From the NCBI GenBank assembly GCA_963726405.1, contig CAVSCF010000005.1, forward strand, positions 620,001-684,000: a stretch of 64,000 nt of DNA, given 5' to 3'. The notes under the pieces are model-generated. The model was not told the DNA's origin, did no database searches, and was given only the letters and a program-made list of their open reading frames with translations. Of this stretch, positions 52,336-59,818 are shown in pieces (position 1 is the stretch's first letter; the number at the start of each line of letters is the position of its first letter). This DNA is from JAOUJD01 sp963726405 (GTDB taxonomy: Bacteria > Pseudomonadota > Gammaproteobacteria > Burkholderiales > Burkholderiaceae_F). A program made the translations under genes and the position numbers.

Positions 52336-53286
52336 ATGATGAAGAGAGTGCTGGCCCTGTTGTCCGTGTGCCTGGCGTCGGCGGTGTCCGCGCAGCCATG
52401 CCCCGAGAAGAACATCATGTACTGGCAGGCGTTTTCTCCCGGCGGCGAGTCCGACCTCTCGGCGCGCCACCAGGCACTGGTGCTCAAGAAGAAGTGCCCG
52501 AAGGTCGACGCGATCATCCAGTACAAGCCGGGGGCGGGCGGCGGGCTGATGTGGGCGCAGATGAACCAGCTCCCGGCCGACGGCCTGAACGTGGTTGGCG
52601 TGAATCTGCCCCACATCGTCTTCCAGCCGCTCGAGGGTCAGGTGCAGTACAAGACCGACGACGTCGTGCCCGTGTACTGGTTCCACTACACGCCGGACAT
52701 CCTTGTCGTGCGGATCGAAAGCCCGATCACGACCTTCCAGGAGTTCCTGAAGGCCGCGAAGGCGGAGCCCGGCAAGCTGAACCTCGCCGGTTCGGGGCTG
52801 AACTCCGCCAACCATGCCGCGCATGAGCGGATGAATGCCGCCTTCGGCGTGAAGTCGACCTACGTCCCGTTCAAGGGCACGGGGGACATGCAGACGGCGG
52901 TGTTCGCCGGGCACGTGGACGGCGCGATGACCTACACGGCGTTCGCGATCAACAACAAGCAGCGGGTGCGCGCGCTGGCAGTCGCGATGGACAAGCGGCA
53001 CCCGCTCCTGCCGGACGTGCCGACGTTCAAGGAACTCGGCGTGGACTGGGTCGACGGCGCCTACCGGGGAATCGGAATGCCGAAGTCGTCGACACCCGAG
53101 CAGCGCAAGCGGATGTCCGACCTGTGGGCGTCGCTGAACAACGACCCCGAGATGAAGGAACTCGCGGCGAAAAGCGGGTTCGAACTGGTGAACGTGGGCG
53201 TCGACGGCATGGACGCCTTCATGAAGGAAAAGGTCAAGCTTTACACCGACGCCGCGAAGAAGCTCGGCCTCGGCGGCACGAAGTAG
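52336..53286 (+). CDS. Bug family tripartite tricarboxylate transporter receptor
   Basis: Periplasmic solute-binding protein of the TctC/Bug family, 316 residues. It has a signal peptide (cleavage after VSAQ, about residue 18) and the family segments IQYKPGAGGGLMWAQM, YVPFKGTGDMQTAVFAGHVD and LPDVPTFKELG. Two consecutive ATG codons are possible (52336, 52339); AAGGAG at 52327 favours the second slightly. No TctA/TctB permease is adjacent, as is common for the expanded Bug family. Next to tartrate dehydrogenase it may bind tartrate or a related acid; this is inference. Confidence 0.88.
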   Translation: MMKRVLALLSVCLASAVSAQPCPEKNIMYWQAFSPGGESDLSARHQALVLKKKCPKVDAIIQYKPGAGGGLMWAQMNQLPADGLNVVGVNLPHIVFQPLEGQVQYKTDDVVPVYWFHYTPDILVVRIESPITTFQEFLKAAKAEPGKLNLAGSGLNSANHAAHERMNAAFGVKSTYVPFKGTGDMQTAVFAGHVDGAMTYTAFAINNKQRVRALAVAMDKRHPLLPDVPTFKELGVDWVDGAYRGIGMPKSSTPEQRKRMSDLWASLNNDPEMKELAAKSGFELVNVGVDGMDAFMKEKVKLYTDAAKKLGLGGTK

Positions 53287-53295
53287 GGCGGTGAA

Positions 53296-53565
53296 CTAGC
53301 TGATCGCCGAACTCTGTCGCACGCGTTCGATCACGTCGGCGGCGACCAGTTCGACGGTCAGCGCAGCGAGCTTCATTCGCAGCATCACCGCCTGCGTGCT
53401 CGCGCCACGACCGCGGGCGTTCAGCTTTTCCAGCGTGTAGGCCAGCAACTCGACGTTGTTGCACAGGTGAATGATTCGCTGTGCGGCCATCACGAAACTC
53501 GTCTCGAACGCATCGCCATCCTGACCTCCCCCTGCAGACGACCAACGAAGTCTGCCTGCGTTCAT
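53296..53565 (-). CDS. Hypothetical small protein
   Basis: Possible 89-residue protein, convergent with the Bug gene (9-bp gap). The last 65 residues look protein-like and helical (MAAQRIIHLCNNVELLAYTL, then ALTVELVAADVIERVRQS). No family was recognised. There is no good ribosome-binding site at the ATG 53565; a later Met (about residue 26) could be the real start. Confidence 0.35.
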   Translation of the reverse strand: MNAGRLRWSSAGGGQDGDAFETSFVMAAQRIIHLCNNVELLAYTLEKLNARGRGASTQAVMLRMKLAALTVELVAADVIERVRQSSAIS

Positions 53566-53663
53566 CGGGAAAGTTGATGCAATAAAGGAGAGTTTCCGGT
53601 GCGAACTCCGGCACTCGTCGCGATCGCGCAACACGATCGAATTTCCTGCCGCGGTCGATGCGC

Positions 53664-54845
53664 TCAGTTCGTGTGTCGTGCGCGCAGCCAGTCGAGCTTG
53701 GCCGCGTACAACTGGCGTTCGCTCTGGGATGCACTGGCTTCCGACGCGAGCGACATCTCGCGCTTCGCGCGCTCGATGTCGCCCAGCCGGTAGAGCGCGA
53801 CGCTCAGCCAGAAGTGAACGTCGGCGGACGCGTCGCCGCGCGCCGCTTCCTTCTCGAACAGCGTGCGAGCGGCGCGAAAGTCTTCCCGCTGCATTGCGGC
53901 GAGTCCGAGGTTGAAGAAGTGCAGCGGCGGCTCGGTCTCGAGTCGAGCCAGGCGCGCGCGCAACTGCTCGGCCTCGGCGACACGACCGTCGCGGCTTGCG
54001 ACCTCGGCGGCATTGGCGAGCAGGCTGGTGTGATTCGGTTCGATCGCCAGCGCGTGGTCGAACACGGCAGCGGCCTGCGCGAGCGCGCCGCGACGCAGAT
54101 ACACCACGCCGAGCGTGTTCTGGGCCGCCACGAACCGAGGCCGGGTGCGCACCGCCTCGCGGGCCCACGCGTAGGCGTCGTCCAGGCGCCCCTCGACCAT
54201 CGATTCCACCGCGCGGTTGTTCATGTACATCGCCACGACGAGCGACTCCGGGATCTCGACGGTGCGAAGGCCGCGTATCTCGTCCGCGGGGAGGAAGTCG
54301 ATGGTCGATTCGTAGCGCATCCAGTCGGCTCCCGGGCTCGACGAGCGCCGCGTGAGCCGCGACGCTTGCCCAAGCGTCAGGTTGACGTGGCCGTTGAGCA
54401 GCAGCAGGTCGCCCTTCAGGCGCCACGCTTCGGTGATGTACGCGCTCTGGTAGCGCACCTGCAGGCCGAGCTCCTTCGCGAACGCGGCCGTCATGATGAC
54501 CAGCGACAGGCAGTTGCCCGCGCGCGCCTCGAACGCCCCGGCGGCGTTGCGCGTGACGGTCGACTCGTACTCGAGCTTCAGGCGGCCGGTGCGAAAGAGC
54601 CCTTCGACGATGGCGCCGTGCACACCGTGCTTGCGGACGAGCGCCGTCATCTCGCCGTGAGCCAGGCGGCGCATGTCGTCGTTCAGCGCGAAGAGCTCCT
54701 GCGCTCCGACTTTCTCGCTCGGCGGCCCGAAGAGCGCGTCGGCAAACAGCTCCCTGGGCTCTTCCCCGCGGGGCGAAAGCGAAGTCGCGCAGCCGGCGAG
54801 TACGACGCCGGCGGCGACGAGGATGGACGTCAGCAAGGCACGCAT
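53664..54845 (-). CDS. TPR-repeat lipoprotein with transglutaminase-like N-terminal domain
   Basis: 393 residues from the ATG at 54845, which places a signal peptide and lipobox (LAGC, Cys about residue 19) at the N-terminus. Residues about 75-190 include EARAGNCLSLVIMTAAFAKEL and LLNGHVNL, the Cys and His of a transglutaminase-like/papain-like fold. From about residue 205 onward come four or five tetratricopeptide helices. Similar proteins are envelope lipoproteins of unknown function. A 249-bp gap separates it from the SDR gene; that gap holds only a weak 61-codon frame. Confidence 0.8.
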   Translation of the reverse strand: MRALLTSILVAAGVVLAGCATSLSPRGEEPRELFADALFGPPSEKVGAQELFALNDDMRRLAHGEMTALVRKHGVHGAIVEGLFRTGRLKLEYESTVTRNAAGAFEARAGNCLSLVIMTAAFAKELGLQVRYQSAYITEAWRLKGDLLLLNGHVNLTLGQASRLTRRSSSPGADWMRYESTIDFLPADEIRGLRTVEIPESLVVAMYMNNRAVESMVEGRLDDAYAWAREAVRTRPRFVAAQNTLGVVYLRRGALAQAAAVFDHALAIEPNHTSLLANAAEVASRDGRVAEAEQLRARLARLETEPPLHFFNLGLAAMQREDFRAARTLFEKEAARGDASADVHFWLSVALYRLGDIERAKREMSLASEASASQSERQLYAAKLDWLRARHTN

Positions 54846-55094
54846 ACGGTCGACCTCGGGTGTGTGGTCGACGTTACTCGCAAACCGGCGGCTCCGACAC
54901 CTCACGGCGGCGGCTTGGCGCCTGCGCTGGGCCGTTTGGTCGGAGCGATCAGCCGGCGACCCGCGCCGAGGGCCTCCCCGAGCGTCCCGACCAGGACGCG
55001 ACGCAATGAACGCCAGTGGCGCGCGCTGGTGACGCTGACGGCGGCCATGGTCGGCGACGATCCGGTTGCGCGGTAGTTGCCTGCCACTGGCCGT

Positions 55095-55847
55095 TCACGA
55101 CGGCCGCTCCGGCGCTGCCGGCCAGCCGCCGGAGAAGTCGATGACAGCGCCGGTCATGAACGTGCCCTGGGCCGTTGCGAGGTAGCGGACCAGTTCGCCG
55201 ATCTCGTCTGGTCGCGCAAGACGGCCAACCGGCACCACCTGTTCGATGAACGCCCGACCTTTCGGATCCTCGACGAACACCGACCTCGGGTAGTACGTCT
55301 CGCTGTAAAGGTAGTTCGGTGCGATGGCGTTGACGGCAACCTCGTAGGGCGCCAGTTCCAGGCTGATCGAGCGCACCAGGGCATTCAAGGCGGCGCGCGC
55401 AGCATCGGGAATCGCCCCGCCGCGCAAGGGCAGGCGAGTTCGATTTGACGTGATCATGACCATGCGCGCGCCGCGCCGGGTCTTGAGCCGCGGGATCGCG
55501 GCCTTGGCCAGGGCGAAGGGGAAGACGACAAGGCTCTCGAGCGTCGCCCGAAGATCTTCAAGATTGGCCGTCTCGATAGGACCATGAATGGCCCGGAACG
55601 CATCGTTGCTTACGATGACGTCCAGGCCGTCGAGCGCATCCCACGCCTCTTCGACGATCCGCGTCGGCTCCTGGTCCGGCAGCACCATCCGCCCCGGCCA
55701 AGCCTCGGCATACGATGCGCGTGTTCGCTCGTCGGCGAACTGCCGATCATGAACGGCGACTCGGAAGCCTGCTGCAAGCAGCGCTTCCGCCGCAGGTGGT
55801 CCGGCAAATTCCAGAGCGTTGGTGACGAGCGCCGAGGGTTGTCGCAT
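55095..55847 (-). CDS. Halohydrin-dehalogenase-like SDR lacking the catalytic tyrosine
   Basis: 250-residue short-chain dehydrogenase/reductase fold without the glycine-rich NAD motif (residues 8-20 read VTNALEFAGPPAA). It aligns end to end with halohydrin dehalogenase HheC as recalled: VTN...F start, HD-x-x-F, VSND-x-F, PFAL, ITS and a PNYL halide-pocket segment at residues 177-180. The catalytic Ser is Ser134 and the Arg is Arg151, but the Tyr position, 13 residues after the Ser, is Pro147. That argues against ordinary SDR or HHDH chemistry. No epoxide or halo-compound genes lie adjacent. Family membership is fairly certain; activity is not. Confidence 0.75.
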   Translation of the reverse strand: MRQPSALVTNALEFAGPPAAEALLAAGFRVAVHDRQFADERTRASYAEAWPGRMVLPDQEPTRIVEEAWDALDGLDVIVSNDAFRAIHGPIETANLEDLRATLESLVVFPFALAKAAIPRLKTRRGARMVMITSNRTRLPLRGGAIPDAARAALNALVRSISLELAPYEVAVNAIAPNYLYSETYYPRSVFVEDPKGRAFIEQVVPVGRLARPDEIGELVRYLATAQGTFMTGAVIDFSGGWPAAPERPS

Positions 55848-56017
55848 ATGTCAGCTCGATCTTGCAGGCGGATGGCACATGGTGCCGATTCCACCCGAAT
55901 CGTCAACCAGGATCGTCTTCGCAGCACTGTCTGCCACGCCACCACGTCATCACGATCCGCAGCCACAGCTACCGGCTCAGAACCAAACGGCGCGCTGGCC
56001 TGGTGGACCAGGGATGC

Positions 56018-56810
56018 TCAGAACCCGAGAACCTTGTAGCCCACTTCCAGGCCCCACGAACCCGGCCTGTCACCGCCGACAAAAACCGATGGCTTGATGA
56101 AGAGGATGGCGTTGCCGCCGAACGCCTTTCCGACCACACGGCCCGCTGTGACCTGCAGACTGAAGAAGCGCTTGTCGTTTTCCCAATCGAAGTTGAGCGC
56201 CGGGTCGAAGGTCATCAGGTTGCGGGGATCGGCAAACTTGGGCACGTAGTAGAAATCCAGGGTAGTGACATTGATATCGGGCCGATTTTTGTCGCCCGAG
56301 AAGCTGTTGTTCTGCACGAAAGCCGGCGCAAAGATCGATCCGTCCTCCAGGAACCGCGCATAGATCAGCGTGCCCTTGAATGCGTTCTTTCCAGAACCCA
56401 GCTCGGGCCGTTGCGCGGTGTTGAAGAACAATTCGCCCTGGGCCACGAAGCCATGTTCCTTGGTCAGCCCGAAGACATGGGCGAGCTGCACCGAAACATC
56501 GCCAACCCCATACTGTTCATTGCCGAAGACATCGACAGACGTGACCAGCGCGCGAAGCCGAAGGCTGTAGTCGCGCTTCTCGCCGAGCGGCTGCGTGAAG
56601 CTCAATCGCAGAGTACTGCTGCTGAACCCGTCTCTCAGATCCAGATACTCGTACTTGGCTTCTGCCACCCTCGAGAACTTGGTCGGGTCGGTGCCGTTGT
56701 CCACAGCCTGGGCGGCCTCCTGTCCCGTCGGCGCACATCTGCTGCGCTTGGGCGGCGCAGGCCAGCAGGCAGCCGATCACCAGGGCAATGAGACTGTGGC
56801 ACCTGTTCAT
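56018..56810 (-). pseudogene. Outer membrane beta-barrel protein with one-base frameshift
   Basis: The ATG at 56810 gives a signal peptide, MNRCHSLIALVIGCLLACAA, ending QAQQ. About ten residues later the frame breaks (56717-56728), and the rest continues in a second frame from AAQAVDNGTDPTKF to the stop at 56018. The mature part, about 230 residues, has alternating beta strands, aromatic girdles and a C-terminal aromatic residue (VGYKVLGF), typical of an outer membrane barrel. The family was not identified. The 170 bp between it and the SDR gene shows no feature. It lies next to an arylsulfatase and to a remnant of a second copy of itself. Confidence 0.6.
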
Positions 56811-56812
56811 GA

Positions 56813-57032
56813 TCAATCCCCGCGAGTGCGCATTTTGATGACGCCCGATGGAGCAATGACCTGACGGGCCAGTCTGACCCTGAGGCCCACATTCAATCCC
56901 CAAGAACCCGGCCGGTCGCGGCCGACCGCGATCGACGTACTGCCTGCGACGATGGCGTGTCCGCCCAGAGCCGATTCCAATACGGGCTGTATGTGACCGC
57001 CAGTCCGGCGAACTGCTGGCTGCCTTGAGTCC
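56813..57032 (-). pseudogene. C-terminal remnant of a paralogous outer membrane protein
   Basis: Bases just upstream of the barrel gene encode ALGGHAIVAG and GRDRPGSWGLNVGLRVRL in one frame, matching AFGGNAILFI and GGDRPGSWGLEVGYKV at the end of the intact-length neighbour. The preceding piece, FAGLAVTYSP, is in a different frame. Only about 60-70 codons remain, squeezed between the arylsulfatase stop (57033) and the barrel ATG. It is a decayed 3' end of a tandem copy. Confidence 0.6.
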
Positions 57033-58637
57033 CTACTGTTTGGCTTTGCCGATGAACTCTTGCACGATGTTCGACATGTCGAAGGTCTTGCCGCCTTGCA
57101 CTGGCGGGAACTCGGCAAGTGTCTTGAGATGCGCATTCATGAGCTCGCCCAGCGGCGCCAGCATCCATGAGGTCTTCTGCAGCAGATGCCCGTACGAGTC
57201 CTTGTTGTCGTAGCTCTCGAACGGGTCCATCCGGATGTTGAACACCAGCGGCGCCGTGCGTGGCACCACATTGGCGTAGTAATCCTCTTTGGTTGAGAAG
57301 TGCCACTTCCACGGCCCCATGCGCACCGCCATGAGCTTGCTTTCGTAGTAGTGGAAGATGTGGTTGCGCGCAGAGTCTTCCGACTTGCCGGCCCAGTAGT
57401 CGACGTTGTTCACGCCGTCGATGTATTGCTTCTTCTCGGCCTTCATCCGCTCGACCACGTCGGGCACGCCCGCTGCCGCGGCCAGGCTGGTGAACATGTC
57501 CTGATGCGCCTGGATGCCATTGCGCACGGTGCCGGCCTTGACGGTGCCTGGCCAGCGCAACATCGATACCACGCGCACGCCGCCCTCGTAGGTGGTCATC
57601 TTTTCGCCGCGGAAGGGCGTGGTCGCACCATGCGGCCAAGAGGAATGCTCGGGGCCGTTGTCGGTGGAGTACCAGACGATCGTGTTCTCGTCGAGGCCGT
57701 TTTCCTTCAGGAAGGCCAGCACGAGTCCGACATCGTGGTCATGCTGGAGCATGCCGCTGCCGTGCAAGTCGGCTTCGCTGGTGTACTTCTCGGCCGCGTA
57801 GCGCCACTTGTCGTTCAGGCGCGTGTAGAGGTGCATGCGCGTGGCGTTGAGCCACACGAAGAAGGGCTTGCCGTCGGCCTTGGACTTCTTCATGAAATCG
57901 GTGGCCTTGGGAATGGCTTCGGCAGCGTCGAAGTCCTTCATCCGCTCCTGTGTCAGCGGGCCGGTGTCGGTCAGCGTCTGCTTGCCGACGCGGCCAAAAC
58001 GCGGATCGACGGTCGGGTCGTCCTTGTCGCTCGCAAAGGCATGGATCACGCCGCGCGTGCCGAATTTCTTCTCGTAAGCCTCGACGCTGCCGGAGTAGGC
58101 CTTGCCGAAACGCTGGAAGTCGCGCTGCTCCTGCTCTTCCTGCGTGTTCAAGTGATACAGGTTGCCGAAGAACTCGTCGAACCCGTGCACCGTGGGCAGG
58201 TGTTCGTTGCGGTCACCCAGGTGGTTCTTGCCGAAGTGCCCGGTGCGATAGCCGGCCTGCTTCATCACCTCGGCCAGGCTCGGCGAGGCTGCCTGCAGGC
58301 CGAGCTTGTCGCCCGGCGATCCCACCGTGGTCATGCCCGAGCGGATGGGGTACTGCCCCGTGATGAAGGCCGCGCGGCCCGCGGTGCACGAGGGCTGGGC
58401 GTAGTGGTCGGTGAAGCGCACGCCCTCCATCCCGATGCGGTCGATGTTGGGTGTGGTGTAGCCCATCGTGCCCATGCCGTAGGCGCTGACGTTCTGCCAG
58501 CCGATGTCATCACCCCAGATCACCAGGATGTTGGGCGGTTTGGGTGTGGACTTCGGCTGCGCCTGGACCGGCGCGGTGCAGGCGAACAGGGCGGCGACAA
58601 CCGCCAGCCAGCCCAGGATTCGTTTTGTCGGGTTCAT
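57033..58637 (-). CDS. Arylsulfatase (type I sulfatase, exported)
   Basis: 534-residue sulfatase of the alkaline phosphatase superfamily, hydrolysing sulfate esters. A signal peptide (about residues 1-26) is followed by metal-binding WGDDIGW and the sulfatase signature PSCTAGRAAFITG at residues 82-94, where Cys84 would become formylglycine; this Cys-type site needs an FGE or anaerobic maturase, none of which is in the window. Further motifs are TGHFGKNHLGD and WYSTDNGPEHSSWP. It is divergent from a LysR gene, which probably controls it, and stands next to the outer membrane barrel gene. Confidence 0.9.
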   Translation of the reverse strand: MNPTKRILGWLAVVAALFACTAPVQAQPKSTPKPPNILVIWGDDIGWQNVSAYGMGTMGYTTPNIDRIGMEGVRFTDHYAQPSCTAGRAAFITGQYPIRSGMTTVGSPGDKLGLQAASPSLAEVMKQAGYRTGHFGKNHLGDRNEHLPTVHGFDEFFGNLYHLNTQEEQEQRDFQRFGKAYSGSVEAYEKKFGTRGVIHAFASDKDDPTVDPRFGRVGKQTLTDTGPLTQERMKDFDAAEAIPKATDFMKKSKADGKPFFVWLNATRMHLYTRLNDKWRYAAEKYTSEADLHGSGMLQHDHDVGLVLAFLKENGLDENTIVWYSTDNGPEHSSWPHGATTPFRGEKMTTYEGGVRVVSMLRWPGTVKAGTVRNGIQAHQDMFTSLAAAAGVPDVVERMKAEKKQYIDGVNNVDYWAGKSEDSARNHIFHYYESKLMAVRMGPWKWHFSTKEDYYANVVPRTAPLVFNIRMDPFESYDNKDSYGHLLQKTSWMLAPLGELMNAHLKTLAEFPPVQGGKTFDMSNIVQEFIGKAKQ

Positions 58638-58743
58638 CGCAAATTTCCTTGGGGCCGGGCTCGCTTTGGACCCGCGACTCTAGGGTTGGCGGCAGCGTGC
58701 GTCCAATGCGATCATCGAGTGACGGCAATAACTTTTTTGCATC

Positions 58744-59718
58744 GTGATCACTCTGCGGCAGCTGACACACGCCCGTACCCTGGCGCAAATGGGCAACTTT
58801 CGCCTTGCGGCGCAGGTGCTGCACATCTCCCAGCCGGCGCTCACCCGCAGCATCCAGACACTGGAGGCGGCGCTGGGCGTGCAATTGTTCGACCGACTGG
58901 CACTGGGCGTGGAGCTCACGCGCTTCGGCGAGGCCTTCATGCCCAAGGCGCACTTGCTCTTGCAGGTGCGCGACGACCTGACCCGTGAGATGAAGGTTTT
59001 GAAGGCGCTGGAGCAGGTCGACCTGTGCATCGCGATGGCCCCCTACCCGTTCGACCTGCACGGGCCGGAGGTGATGGCTTCCGTAGGGTCGGCGCACCCC
59101 GGATTGCAGTGCAGGCTGTTGCTGGGTGACTGGAGGGGGGTGACAACCCAGGTGCTCGGCCGCGATGTCGATCTGGGCGTGGGAGACCTCACCGCTACCG
59201 CGGACGATGCGCGTCTGGACACCGAGCTGGTGGGCCAGCACGTGCTGCACTTCTATTGCCGTGCGGGCCATCCGATCCTGGGGCGAGGCGAGCTCTCGCT
59301 GGCGGACCTGGCTGACACGGTGCTTGTGGGGACGCGTGCGTCGGTTCGGCTCGGCACCGCGCTGGTCAAGCTCGGTGGCCGCGCCGGCGTCTTCGACAAG
59401 ACCACGGGCGACTTCGTTCCGGCATGGGAGGTGAATGCCATCGATGCCGCCAAAGAAATGGTGGCTTCGAGCGACGCCATCGGGGCGGCCATGTTGACCC
59501 AGATTCGCCACGAGCTGGACACCGGGGCACTGTGCCTGCTGCCCGTCCACACGCCGTGGCTGCGGCTGAATTACGGCTTCATCCGGCGGCGCGACAGCGC
59601 GGTATCGGCCGGTGCGCTGGAGTTCATGGCGGCGTTTCGCGAGCGCGAGACGGCCCTGAACTCGCAGGAGGCCGAGCTGCAGTGCCGCTTCAACCGGCGG
59701 GACCCTGCGGCGCCGTGA
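58744..59718 (+). CDS. LysR family regulator, divergent from arylsulfatase
   Basis: 324 residues from a GTG at 58744. The helix-turn-helix is at about residues 16-45 (GNFRLAAQVLHISQPALTRS), followed by a typical effector domain. The 106-bp divergent region with the arylsulfatase contains AT-rich stretches such as AACTTTTTTGC, suited to a LysR-type operator. It likely senses the sulfate ester or a product and regulates the sulfatase. Its 3' end is 100 bp from the convergent glmS stop; that gap has one hairpin, CAGGAT-TTGA-ATCCTG at 59786-59801. Confidence 0.87.
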   Translation: MITLRQLTHARTLAQMGNFRLAAQVLHISQPALTRSIQTLEAALGVQLFDRLALGVELTRFGEAFMPKAHLLLQVRDDLTREMKVLKALEQVDLCIAMAPYPFDLHGPEVMASVGSAHPGLQCRLLLGDWRGVTTQVLGRDVDLGVGDLTATADDARLDTELVGQHVLHFYCRAGHPILGRGELSLADLADTVLVGTRASVRLGTALVKLGGRAGVFDKTTGDFVPAWEVNAIDAAKEMVASSDAIGAAMLTQIRHELDTGALCLLPVHTPWLRLNYGFIRRRDSAVSAGALEFMAAFRERETALNSQEAELQCRFNRRDPAAP

Positions 59719-59818
59719 GGCCGGCGCTGAGCTGCATCAACTTTGGCAGCGACGTGACACCCAGCTTGTCGACACCACGGCGCGGCAGGATTTGAATCCT
59801 GTCCGAATCGTCGGCGTC

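Noticed and set aside
53296..54426. Long 376-codon minus-strand frame running into the TPR gene region
   Set aside because: Its first two thirds are an alternative frame of the TPR lipoprotein; only the last 89 codons were kept, as a doubtful small gene.
54902..55087. 61-codon minus-strand frame between the SDR and TPR genes
   Set aside because: GTG start without ribosome-binding site, Arg/Ser/Ala-rich composition and no recognisable family.
59786..59801. Sequence resembling a tRNA T-arm (TTCAAATCC on the minus strand) beside glmS
   Set aside because: The loop and stem lengths do not fit a T-arm, and no acceptor, D or anticodon arms surround it; treated as a simple hairpin.
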